Below, in pieces: positions 1 through 6,532 of a stretch of 7,779 nt of DNA. The first letter of the stretch is position 1; every line of letters begins with the position of its first letter. The stretch comes from Chitinophagaceae bacterium. Lineage in GTDB: Bacteria > Bacteroidota > Bacteroidia > Chitinophagales > Chitinophagaceae. Both the position numbers and the translations under genes were made by a program. The stretch is taken from contig CANIMM010000136.1 of assembly GCA_947468255.1 (NCBI GenBank), forward strand, positions 1-7,779, read 5' to 3'. The notes below the pieces were generated by a model that saw only the letters and a program-made list of their open reading frames with translations, was not told the origin of the DNA and ran no database searches.

Positions 1-1895
1 AGACGGTTTGATTGGATCATGGAATTTACCAAATGCACATCGGCAGCGGATTCATTATTGTCTAAGATCGCTTGAATGGATTGTGCTGGCTGATTGGATT
101 GATGCCGGTCAATGGTCGGCTCAAACCATTTTTTTTCAAAGGCAATTGCATATTTCACTTCGATATAGGATTCCTTTTTCATTTTAAAAACATGGGATTC
201 ATAAACACCCGGAAGCACTTCAATATAGGCGTTATGGCCTTTCCATTGGGATAGGTCAAAGATGAAATTTGTAAACAGGGAAGTATCTACTCGTTGTTCA
301 ATACCTCCATAAATAGGATATTGGATAAGTTGAAAATTATCGATCACTATTCTGATGGATGCCTTTTTTCCGGATGCCTTTACGCCAATAAAATTTTTGT
401 TGATGGTGAAGTCAGGTGAACGCAGCGCCCCAAAAATTCCCATAGCTAGTTTCCTGCTAGATGCTTTTCCATCTTGAAGCAATATCAACTTTTGTTGTGC
501 ATTAAATACAGGATCTCCCAAGGTGGTGCTTTTTCCAAAAGCCAGTCCATCCGATTTCCAGCCATCCAAATCTGATTGCGAGAAATTTCCCAGAACGGAA
601 TCTTCCTTAGGGCGGACTTGTAAATGATTAGCAGCAGCCATAGCTTTTGGAGCGTTGGCAGGAGTTTGTTTTTTCAACCAAGATCTAATTAGTTGAATGC
701 GAATGGAGTCGTTGAGCAATTGTAGTTGCTGTGTTTTTTTGGATGTTTCTAACAGGTTAGCAGGGATCGGAGAAAACCTGGTTCCTTCCATCAGTCCGTA
801 AAATGAGTAATAATCTTTTGTGCTGATGGGGTCAAACTTATGGTCGTGGCAGCGGGCACATGCAATGGTTAATGCCTGGAAAGTCTTGCCGGTAACATCG
901 ATCATATTATCAATTCGGTCTGATTCATCTTTTCGGATATCTACCGGACTGTGGGTGCCTTCAGCCATTGCATAAAAAACAGTTCCCAGTTGTGATTCAT
1001 TTATTTTTTCAGCCGCATTGATCCTTGGCTTTTCCAATAAGTCGCCAGCCAATTGTTCGCGTACCAATTGATCGTAGGGAACATCGGTATTAAAAGCGCG
1101 TATCAGGTAATCCCGATATCTCCAGGCGCCAGCAATGGTGTAATCAAATTCATGTCCTTTTGTTTCAGCATATCTTACCAGGTCCATCCAGTGCCTCGCC
1201 CAGCGTTCCCCAAATTCTGGCGACTGCAAGTACTGTTCTACCAGTTTGGGATAAGCGCTTTGACTTTTATCTCCCAAAAAATTTTGAATAGCTGCTGGCG
1301 TTGGAGGAAGTCCTGTTAACACATAGGCAAGTCTCCGGATAAGCGCGTTTTTATCAGCAGCGGCTGAAATGCTGAGATTGTTTTCTTCCAATTTTTTGTT
1401 AATGAAATAATCGACTGTATTGCCAGAATACGCTTTGAGTGCATCCGTTTCTTTGGGGGGTATAAATGCCCAATAGGGTTTCCATTCAGCACCCTGCGCA
1501 ATCCATTTTTTTATCAAAGCAATTTCACGATCGGTCAGTTTCAATTTCGAATCTGGCGTAGGCATCATAATATCAGGATCCTTGTGATTGATGCGAAAAA
1601 GTAGCATGCTTTTTTCGGAGTGAATCGGGTCAATGGCCTTCTCTCCATCCTTTGTGAGGGCGGTAGCTCCTTCATAGGTGTCCAATCGCAGGTTGCCTTT
1701 TCGACTACTAGGATCGGGGCCATGGCAGAGATAACATTTTTGGACTAGTATGGGACGGATATCGTAATTGAAATCTACCTTGTCGGCAAGTGGGGGAGAA
1801 AATGGTTGATCGCAGCCCATGAATCCATAAGTAAATAACAGTAGAGTGCTAATAACCAAGATGGTCTTATGATGGATAGCAAGTCGAAGGCGCAT
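1..1895 (-). CDS. PSCyt1/PSCyt2 (DUF1549) cytochrome c-type lipoprotein, N-terminal part, truncated by the window edge
   Basis: The frame is open without a stop for 631 codons from the ATG at 1895 to the left edge, so the C-terminus is missing. Residues 1-28 form a lipoprotein-like signal: a basic start, a hydrophobic core (about 11-25) and Cys28 after FMG, a slightly atypical lipobox. A CYLCH haem-binding motif (Cys54, Cys57, His58) followed by GPD marks a planctomycete cytochrome C domain (PSCyt1, about 42-115). A PSCyt2/DUF1549 region follows (about 135-355), with the hallmark RHWMDLVRYAETKGH (234-248) and a second haem-type motif CARCHDHKFDP starting at Cys346. Residues about 430-600 look like an inserted beta-rich, concanavalin/LamG-like module. 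In this family a PSD1/DUF1553 domain normally follows, which would lie outside the window. The likely location is the periplasm or outer membrane. Biochemical function is unknown for the family. The gene lies 170 bp after dgoA on the same strand, so it may have its own promoter, although no convincing TAnnTTTG element was found there. Confidence 0.9.
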   Translation of the reverse strand, partial: MRLRLAIHHKTILVISTLLLFTYGFMGCDQPFSPPLADKVDFNYDIRPILVQKCYLCHGPDPSSRKGNLRLDTYEGATALTKDGEKAIDPIHSEKSMLLFRINHKDPDIMMPTPDSKLKLTDREIALIKKWIAQGAEWKPYWAFIPPKETDALKAYSGNTVDYFINKKLEENNLSISAAADKNALIRRLAYVLTGLPPTPAAIQNFLGDKSQSAYPKLVEQYLQSPEFGERWARHWMDLVRYAETKGHEFDYTIAGAWRYRDYLIRAFNTDVPYDQLVREQLAGDLLEKPRINAAEKINESQLGTVFYAMAEGTHSPVDIRKDESDRIDNMIDVTGKTFQALTIACARCHDHKFDPISTKDYYSFYGLMEGTRFSPIPANLLETSKKTQQLQLLNDSIRIQLIRSWLKKQTPANAPKAMAAANHLQVRPKEDSVLGNFSQSDLDGWKSDGLAFGKSTTLGDPVFNAQQKLILLQDGKASSRKLAMGIFGALRSPDFTINKNFIGVKASGKKASIRIVIDNFQLIQYPIYGGIEQRVDTSLFTNFIFDLSQWKGHNAYIEVLPGVYESHVFKMKKESYIEVKYAIAFEKKWFEPTIDRHQSNQPAQSIQAILDNNESAADVHLVNSMIQSNR

Positions 1896-2065
1896 GGTTG
1901 GAAGCAATTTTTTCCAAGTTACGGAAGATTTTATTTTTAGGAGCATTCGATTTTAACTAAATAGGACTAGTTTTTGCCATTGCGCTCGATTTAATGATGG
2001 ATAGGCCCTTGTATGGCTTGGGATAAGGTTGAACTAAGGTTTTAAAAAACGCCCAATCTAGCGGC

Positions 2066-2728
2066 TTATGAAATACTGATCTGCTCGGAATATTGCTTCA
2101 TCTTATTTGCAAATAATGCTAATTTATTTGACAACTCCTCCCAGTTCTTTTCACGTATCTTTTTGATGTCAAACAATTGGCTGCCAATTCCTAATCCGGT
2201 GGCTCCTGCCTTCATATAATCTAAACAATTGTCAATATTAATTCCTCCAACTGGCACTAGTTTTATCTGATTGAGTGGTCCCCTGATATCCTTAATGTAT
2301 TCGGGTCCAAGGGATGTTGCTGGAAAAACTTTTACCATCTCTGCTCCTAGAGACCATGCTTGAAAAATTTCGGTAGCTGTATAGGCGCCTGGAAACACAG
2401 GTATTTTTTGTTTTACACAAGACCTTATTACCGATTCCTTTACAATGGGCATAACAATAAATTGCGCCCCGGCTTGAATTGCTAGGTCTAGCTCTTTATC
2501 GTTGCAAACAGTTCCCGCTCCTATATTTAGCACCCCATTAAATTCGTCTGTTATCAATCGAATGATTTGTTCAGCATTGGGGGTATTCATGGTAATTTCA
2601 ACAGTGGTAAATCCTGCTTTAATATAGTAAGGAAGAATTCCAATGGTCTCCTCGATGGTTAAGCCTCTGATGATTCCGATTACGGGAAGCGATAAAAATT
2701 TTTGTTGAGAAAATATATTTTTGTTCAC
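2066..2728 (-). CDS. dgoA: 2-dehydro-3-deoxy-6-phosphogalactonate aldolase (KDPG/KDPGal class I aldolase)
   Basis: This 220-residue protein has the length and (beta/alpha)8 pattern of the Eda/DgoA family. It should cleave 2-dehydro-3-deoxy-6-phosphogalactonate to pyruvate and glyceraldehyde 3-phosphate in the cytoplasm. Visible active-site residues are Glu44 in VEITMNTP, the GAGT loop at 70-73, Pro94 and the Schiff-base Lys133 in VKVFPA; GGIN (about 167-170) and GIGS near the C-terminus fit the phosphate-binding end. Two points favour DgoA over Eda. The position that is Arg in Eda (EVTLRT) is Asn48 here, as I recall for DgoA (EIPLNS), and the segment LGPEYIKDIRG resembles the DgoA FGPQYIKAL segment. 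The main argument is context: it starts 6 bp after the dgoK stop and is third in a dgoD-dgoK-dgoA operon. Some side activity on the gluconate-derived epimer is possible, as is common in the family. A weak 3-bp stem followed by six T residues lies just after the stop and is not a convincing terminator. Confidence 0.92.
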   Translation of the reverse strand: MNKNIFSQQKFLSLPVIGIIRGLTIEETIGILPYYIKAGFTTVEITMNTPNAEQIIRLITDEFNGVLNIGAGTVCNDKELDLAIQAGAQFIVMPIVKESVIRSCVKQKIPVFPGAYTATEIFQAWSLGAEMVKVFPATSLGPEYIKDIRGPLNQIKLVPVGGINIDNCLDYMKAGATGLGIGSQLFDIKKIREKNWEELSNKLALFANKMKQYSEQISIS

Positions 2729-2734
2729 GAAATA

Positions 2735-3739
2735 TTATTTATGCTGTTGATAATATTGAAATATTTTGAACTGCCCAACAAAGGCAGCTTTATCCATCAT
2801 CGTTGGCGGAATAAATATGGTCTGTTCTCCAAAATTAAGCTTTTCAATAGCCAACTGGTACAATTGAAACAGGCTGTTTCCGCTACATAAGATAATTCGA
2901 CAGGGCATTTCCAGTTGCAGTGATCTGATTTCTGAACCGATTAGCATGCCACTTAAATAAAAAAAATTTTCTTGATGAGAAAGCAAGCCGAATAAGTCGT
3001 TGGTTCTTACAGAAAACAGTTTGTTTAGCAGGTTGGCATTTTTTGCTGACTGCTCAATTCCCTGATAAAAGGATTGCAAATTCATTTCATCCATTACTTT
3101 ATCATTGCGTTCTTTTGAAACAGATCCTTTCAGAACGCTCATAGTTGAAAGCAATTGAAACAATTCACCTGTTAAATAGGTTTTGAAATTGACAATATTG
3201 CCTTTGCTTATTTTGATATGTTTGGAATGGGTTCCGGGAAAAATGCAAATGGCATCTTCTGTAAGATCCATCAATTCTTCCATTTGGGCGATGCCAATCA
3301 TTTGGGTTTCCTCACCTCTCATTACATCGGCTATTTCCCTCACACCCGAAATCAATAATAGGTCGTAAGGAAAATCAGTATTTTTTTCAATGAATTTTAA
3401 AACGGCATTTTTCCCATCTAGTGCAAATGGAATATTTGCATAAGGCTGTTCTTCTACGCCAATGCTGGAAGAGGCCATGCCTGATATAATGATGGGAACG
3501 TCTTTAAAATCTTTTGATGTGTCTTTCAACAGTAGTTCAATCTGCGGTAATAAAAATTGCAGATAGTATTTTTTTAAAGTAATTTTTTGCGAATCAGCAG
3601 TCCATCGATTGTAGATGCTGAATGCTCCATCAGGGGACACAATTTCCTTCACTATATCATCTTCGATTATATTGATTAATCGAAGTCTGAATTCGGAAGT
3701 GCCCCAATCACAGCTGATAATATAATTACGCATGTACAT
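2735..3739 (-). CDS. dgoK: 2-dehydro-3-deoxygalactonokinase
   Basis: DgoK phosphorylates 2-dehydro-3-deoxy-D-galactonate with ATP to give the 6-phosphate consumed by the aldolase encoded next. The 334-residue protein carries the family signatures in order: N-terminal phosphate-binding DWGTSEFR (11-18), GMASSSIGVEEQPYANIPF (87-105), GVREIADVMRGEETQMIG (132-149), FPGTHSKHIKI (167-177), TYLTGELFQLLS (187-198) and a late CSGNSLFQLY segment (285-294). Length is close to that of known DgoK proteins, and nothing essential appears to be missing. A second Met at residue 3 (start at 3733) is an equally plausible start, because neither has a clear ribosome binding site. The gene lies 31 bp after dgoD and 6 bp before dgoA, which fits cotranscription. 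Confidence 0.94.
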   Translation of the reverse strand: MYMRNYIISCDWGTSEFRLRLINIIEDDIVKEIVSPDGAFSIYNRWTADSQKITLKKYYLQFLLPQIELLLKDTSKDFKDVPIIISGMASSSIGVEEQPYANIPFALDGKNAVLKFIEKNTDFPYDLLLISGVREIADVMRGEETQMIGIAQMEELMDLTEDAICIFPGTHSKHIKISKGNIVNFKTYLTGELFQLLSTMSVLKGSVSKERNDKVMDEMNLQSFYQGIEQSAKNANLLNKLFSVRTNDLFGLLSHQENFFYLSGMLIGSEIRSLQLEMPCRIILCSGNSLFQLYQLAIEKLNFGEQTIFIPPTMMDKAAFVGQFKIFQYYQQHK

Positions 3740-3770
3740 TTTATTTTTTCAAATCGCAGCAGCCAACTGG

Positions 3771-4919
3771 TTACCATTCAGTAATGCTGCCATCTTTGTT
3801 TCGCCAAATAGGGTTCTTCCAATCATGACCAATTTTGGCCATTTCACGTACTTTGTCTTCATTAACAATAATCCCCAGGCCGGGTAAAGTTGGACGATCT
3901 ACACAGCCCTCTTTCACATTGAATACCTCAGGGTTTTCAAGATAGTCTAAAAGATCGGCTCCTTTATTATAATGAATGCCCATACTGGTTTCTTGAATGA
4001 ATGCATTGATACAATTAAAATCGATTTGTAATGCCGCAGCAAAAGAGATGGGGCCAAGTGGGCAATGCGGCGCAAGGGCAACATCATACGCTTCAGCCAT
4101 GGATGCAATTTTTTTCACTTCGGTGATTCCTCCGGCATGGCTTACATCCGGCTGAATAATATCTACAGCACCTTGTTCAAATATTGATTTAAAATCCCAT
4201 CTACTATACATACGCTCGCCGGTTGCGATAGGAGTAGAACTGTATTGTGCTAACTGCAGGAACTGTTCTCTGTTTTCTGAAAGAACAGGCTCTTCAATGA
4301 ACATGGGTTTTATAAATTCAAGTTCTTTCATAAAACCCTTCGCCATTCCTTTGTGAACGCGGCCATGAAAATCAATTCCTATGCCAATTTCAAATCCAAC
4401 TGCATCTCGAACAGATGCAATACAATCCACTGCATCCTTTATTTTTTGAGGTGAATCAATCCATTCCATTTCTGAGCATGCATTCATTTTTACTGCTCTG
4501 TACCCTTGTTCTATTCTTTGCTTTGCAGCATCCACCACATGCGCTGGTTTATCACCTCCAATCCAACCATAAATATTCATTTTGTCTCTTACATGCCCGC
4601 CCAGCAAATCATATACGGGCACTCCCATGGCCTTGCCTTTGATATCCCATAAAGCCTGGTCGATTCCGGCAATTGCACTCATCAAGATGGGGCCTCCGCG
4701 ATAAAATCCTCCACGATACAATAGCTGCCAGATATCTTCTATTTGACTTGCATCTTTACCAATAATATACTCCGCCATTTCTTCAACAGCTGCTTTTACA
4801 GTGTCAGCTTTTCCTTCTATAACAGGTTCGCCCCATCCTACGATACCGCTTTCAGTGGTGATTTTTAAAAAAAGCCAGCGGGGTGGAACTTTAAAAAGTT
4901 CCAATGTTTTGATTTTCAT
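3771..4919 (-). CDS. dgoD: D-galactonate dehydratase (enolase superfamily)
   Basis: This enzyme dehydrates D-galactonate to 2-dehydro-3-deoxy-D-galactonate, the first step of the pathway. At 382 residues it has exactly the length I recall for E. coli DgoD and aligns to it by eye over the whole protein, for example VPPRWLFLKI, VGWGEPVIEG, FYRGGPILMSAIAGIDQALW and APHCPLGP. The mandelate racemase/galactonate dehydratase catalytic set falls at the expected numbers: metal ligands Asp183, Glu209 and Glu235, the catalytic pair His185 (DFHGR) and His285 (APHCP), and Glu310 (QETSMGIHYNKG). The C-terminus ends in WRNKDGSITEW, as is typical. This residue set makes a related dehydratase specificity (gluconate, mannonate) less likely, and the kinase and aldolase downstream support galactonate. 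It is the first gene of the operon; no transporter or GntR-type regulator is next to it inside the window. Confidence 0.96.
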   Translation of the reverse strand: MKIKTLELFKVPPRWLFLKITTESGIVGWGEPVIEGKADTVKAAVEEMAEYIIGKDASQIEDIWQLLYRGGFYRGGPILMSAIAGIDQALWDIKGKAMGVPVYDLLGGHVRDKMNIYGWIGGDKPAHVVDAAKQRIEQGYRAVKMNACSEMEWIDSPQKIKDAVDCIASVRDAVGFEIGIGIDFHGRVHKGMAKGFMKELEFIKPMFIEEPVLSENREQFLQLAQYSSTPIATGERMYSRWDFKSIFEQGAVDIIQPDVSHAGGITEVKKIASMAEAYDVALAPHCPLGPISFAAALQIDFNCINAFIQETSMGIHYNKGADLLDYLENPEVFNVKEGCVDRPTLPGLGIIVNEDKVREMAKIGHDWKNPIWRNKDGSITEW

Positions 4920-4963
4920 ATTTACGCTTTATACTATTGGTATCGTCATTCCAGCAGTAATTA

Positions 4964-4975
4964 GGGCAAGTGCCC
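4964..4975. promoter_or_regulatory. Short perfect dyad upstream of dgoD, possible operator
   Basis: GGGCA and TGCCC flank a 2-bp centre, 45 bp before the dgoD start codon. It lies in the only non-coding stretch available for dgo operon control (4920-5015). A TAGGTTGG sequence just upstream (4980-4987, minus strand) is one base away from the Bacteroidota -7 consensus TAnnTTTG, but no matching -33 element is evident. The 5-bp arms are short enough to occur by chance, so the regulatory reading is weak. Confidence 0.22.
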
Positions 4976-5013
4976 CTTTCCAACCTATTGGGTATACTTT
5001 TTGGTAACCATTA

Positions 5014-5044
5014 ATAAAAAGGCAATTCTTGGAGAATTGCCTTT
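5014..5044 (-). terminator. Intrinsic terminator of the tRNA-Leu transcript
   Basis: A perfect 12-bp inverted repeat (AAAGGCAATTCT at 5018-5029, AGAATTGCCTTT at 5033-5044) encloses a 3-base loop. Read on the minus strand, the stem is followed by a T-rich tail (TTTTTATT). It begins 10 bases after the 3' end of the tRNA and about 100 bp before the dgoD start, so it should end the tRNA transcript and insulate the dgo operon from read-through. Confidence 0.88.
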
Positions 5045-5054
5045 ATTTGAATTG

Positions 5055-5138
5055 TGCGGCAAAGGAGATTCGAACTCCCACGCCCTTTCGGGAGCTACCA
5101 CCTCAAGGTAGTGCGTCTACCAATTTCGCCATCGCCGC
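5055..5138 (-). tRNA. trnL: tRNA-Leu, anticodon GAG
   Basis: The 84-base minus-strand gene folds as a class II tRNA. The acceptor stem is GCGGCGA with TTGCCGC (one G-T pair), the D arm contains AAATTGGTAGA, and the anticodon stem CTACC/GGTAG encloses loop TTGAGGT with anticodon GAG at 5102-5104. A long variable arm has a CCC-GAAA-GGG hairpin, and the T arm contains TTCGAAT. The long variable arm and discriminator A fit leucine. The bases after the discriminator are CAA, so the CCA end is not encoded and must be added by tRNA nucleotidyltransferase. It decodes CUC and CUU codons. It has its own upstream promoter-like element and a terminator, so it appears to be an independent single-tRNA unit. 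Confidence 0.97.
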
Positions 5139-5144
5139 AGTTGA

Positions 5145-5175
5145 ATCAGCAATAGGCGCCAAGCCGATTGCTGAT
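5145..5175 (-). other. Perfect hairpin in the 5' leader of the tRNA-Leu transcript
   Basis: ATCAGCAAT (5145-5153) and ATTGCTGAT (5167-5175) form a 9-bp perfect inverted repeat around a 13-base loop that contains GGCGCC. It lies between the promoter-like element and the mature tRNA, ending 6 bases before the first tRNA base. It could structure the precursor for RNase P or be a remnant terminator of the upstream kinase transcript, but no T tail follows it on either strand. Confidence 0.5.
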
Positions 5176-5183
5176 GAGGAATG

Positions 5184-5191
5184 CAAATGTA
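5184..5191 (-). promoter_or_regulatory. Bacteroidota-type -7 promoter element for tRNA-Leu
   Basis: The minus-strand sequence TACATTTG matches the Bacteroidota -7 consensus TAnnTTTG fully and lies 45 bases before the mature tRNA 5' end. A TTG occurs 22 bases further upstream, somewhat farther than the usual spacing, so the -33 element is uncertain. The same 10-mer, TTTACATTTG, precedes the histidine kinase gene (6442-6451). Confidence 0.55.
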
Positions 5192-5281
5192 AAAACTTTA
5201 GGCTAATAAAAATCAATAAGGAGATTCTCTTATACAAGTTTTATCCAGTAAAAAGGCTTCAGTTGGTTGCAAAATAGGGGG

Positions 5282-6436
5282 CTACTTTTTTAAAACAATC
5301 CTGAAAGTAGTACCCTTGCCCAGTTCAGAATTTTTTACAAACAATTGTCCTTGGTGATACTGCGCTATAATTCTTTTGGATAAACTTAGTCCCAGGCCCC
5401 ATCCGCGTTTTTTGGTAGTAAAGCCCGGTTTGAAAATATTGCGTAAATTTTGTTTACTGATACCCTTTCCTGAATCGGCGACCTCAATGATTATAGCAGC
5501 AGTTTCCTCCTTGATTTTTATTTGGATACTGCCTTTGCCTTCCATTGCATCTAGCGCATTCTTTAATAAGTTTTCAATCACCCAGTCAAACAGTGGACCG
5601 TTGGCCATTACATTTATCTTTTTTAAGCCAAAGCTGTCGATGCTGAAACTAATCTGCTCGGGAGCCCTTCTTTTGATATAGGCTACCATATTTTCTATTT
5701 GCTCAATAATGTTGATGCTTTCAAGTTGTGGTATGCTGCCAATTTTACTAAAACGATCACTCACCAGTTTTAGCCGGTCAACATCTTTTACCATTTCTGC
5801 TGCAATCTTTTCGCTCCCGGGCATTTCTTTTAGTAATTCTACCCATCCTTGCAGTGATGAAAGCGGTGTTCCCAATTGGTGAGCCGTTTCCTTTGCCATT
5901 CCAGCCCATACCTGGTTTTGTGTTGATTTATGGCGAGTAGTGATGGTAATGAGCGTAATGAGAATAAAAAGTGCTACAATAAGGAGTTGGATTAAAGGGT
6001 AATATTTCACTTCCCGAAGGAGTTTTGAATCGCCAAAATAATATTTGTTGATGATCAGCGGATCTTTGTTAACCTCAACAATGATTGCATCGTTTTGACT
6101 TTTAAATTCCCGAACTTTTTTTCTTAAAAAATTGCTGTCTTTTTTTAGCGCTGCGGTATCAATGTTGAGCAGTTGTCCGGATGGGTTGTCCTGCTCATCG
6201 GTTTCTATAATCGGGATGGTAGTATTGTGCGAAGTGATGGCATTGGTAAGATCTAGCGCCGCTTGGTCGTTTACTGCGGCCCTTGTTTTGAGCGATTGAA
6301 CCCATACCGCCACTTTCTCCCTTTCGTCGGCCGCAATTTTTTTTGATAGATAGTTGGAATAGAAAACAGTGCCTGTTACTATTGCAATGGCAATCATTGC
6401 CAGCGCTGTGCGCCAGTTAAATAATGGAGTCAACAT
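5282..6436 (-). CDS. Two-transmembrane sensor histidine kinase
   Basis: The 384-residue inner-membrane kinase has a transmembrane helix at about 9-28, a periplasmic sensor region of about 115 residues (30-145) with no domain I recognise, a second helix at about 147-166, and a cytoplasmic catalytic core. The H-box MAKETAHQLGTPLSSLQGW places the phosphoacceptor His at 186. The ATPase part shows the N-box ENLLKNALDAM (Asn293), G1 DSGKG (321-325), a GFTTK segment (338-342) and G2 RGWGLGLSL (344-352). There is no HAMP, PAS or receiver domain, and no response regulator gene is next to it in the window, so the partner is unknown. It ends 143 bp before tRNA-Leu and is divergent from the glycosyltransferase. 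The start at 6436 gives a sensible N-terminus (MLTPLFNWR then the helix); a later Met at residue 14 would cut into the helix. Confidence 0.94.
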   Translation of the reverse strand: MLTPLFNWRTALAMIAIAIVTGTVFYSNYLSKKIAADEREKVAVWVQSLKTRAAVNDQAALDLTNAITSHNTTIPIIETDEQDNPSGQLLNIDTAALKKDSNFLRKKVREFKSQNDAIIVEVNKDPLIINKYYFGDSKLLREVKYYPLIQLLIVALFILITLITITTRHKSTQNQVWAGMAKETAHQLGTPLSSLQGWVELLKEMPGSEKIAAEMVKDVDRLKLVSDRFSKIGSIPQLESINIIEQIENMVAYIKRRAPEQISFSIDSFGLKKINVMANGPLFDWVIENLLKNALDAMEGKGSIQIKIKEETAAIIIEVADSGKGISKQNLRNIFKPGFTTKKRGWGLGLSLSKRIIAQYHQGQLFVKNSELGKGTTFRIVLKK

Positions 6437-6441
6437 TTTAT

Positions 6442-6449
6442 CAAATGTA
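6442..6449 (-). promoter_or_regulatory. Bacteroidota-type -7 promoter element of the histidine kinase
   Basis: The minus-strand sequence TACATTTG matches TAnnTTTG fully, with a TTTC (one base from the TTTG -33 element) 18 bases upstream at 6468-6471. It ends only 5 bases before the kinase start codon. If it is used, transcription would begin at or very near the ATG, giving a leaderless or almost leaderless mRNA. Confidence 0.5.
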
Positions 6450-6483
6450 AAGTAAGAATTAAGAAATGAAAAAAAGAAATGGA

Positions 6484-6502
6484 GTATGTTTGTACAAAAT
6501 AC
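6484..6502. promoter_or_regulatory. Promoter-like element overlapping a dyad, upstream of the glycosyltransferase
   Basis: On the plus strand TATGTTTG (6485-6492) matches the -7 consensus TAnnTTTG and lies 40 bases before the glycosyltransferase ATG. It overlaps a perfect 10-bp palindrome, TTTGTACAAA (6489-6498), flanked by GTAT and ATAC that pair if one base is bulged. No clear -33 TTTG is present. The dyad lies in the shared divergent region and could bind a dimeric regulator. Confidence 0.4.
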
Positions 6503-6532
6503 AATAATTCCTTCACGGGATTGTAAAAGAGG

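Noticed and set aside
1053..1501. Short open frames on both strands (1053-1319 plus, 1316-1501 minus)
   Set aside because: They lie inside the continuous 631-codon frame of the cytochrome lipoprotein, which carries recognisable family motifs here; the short products resemble nothing.
2038..2066. Possible terminator after dgoA (CGC-GCG followed by six T residues)
   Set aside because: Only three base pairs can form around an 8-base loop, too weak to support a terminator call.
2066..2728. Annotation of the aldolase as Eda of the Entner-Doudoroff pathway
   Set aside because: The operon context with dgoK and dgoD, Asn48 in place of the Eda arginine and the LGPEYIK segment fit the galactonate-pathway aldolase better.
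5055..5138. tRNA-Leu as an integration site for a mobile element
   Set aside because: No integrase gene and no repeat of the tRNA 3' end is seen in the window; the neighbours are ordinary metabolic and signalling genes.
5029..5277. 82-codon plus-strand open frame across the tRNA region
   Set aside because: It reads antisense through the terminator, tRNA-Leu and the tRNA leader, and its peptide is a translation of those RNA structures.
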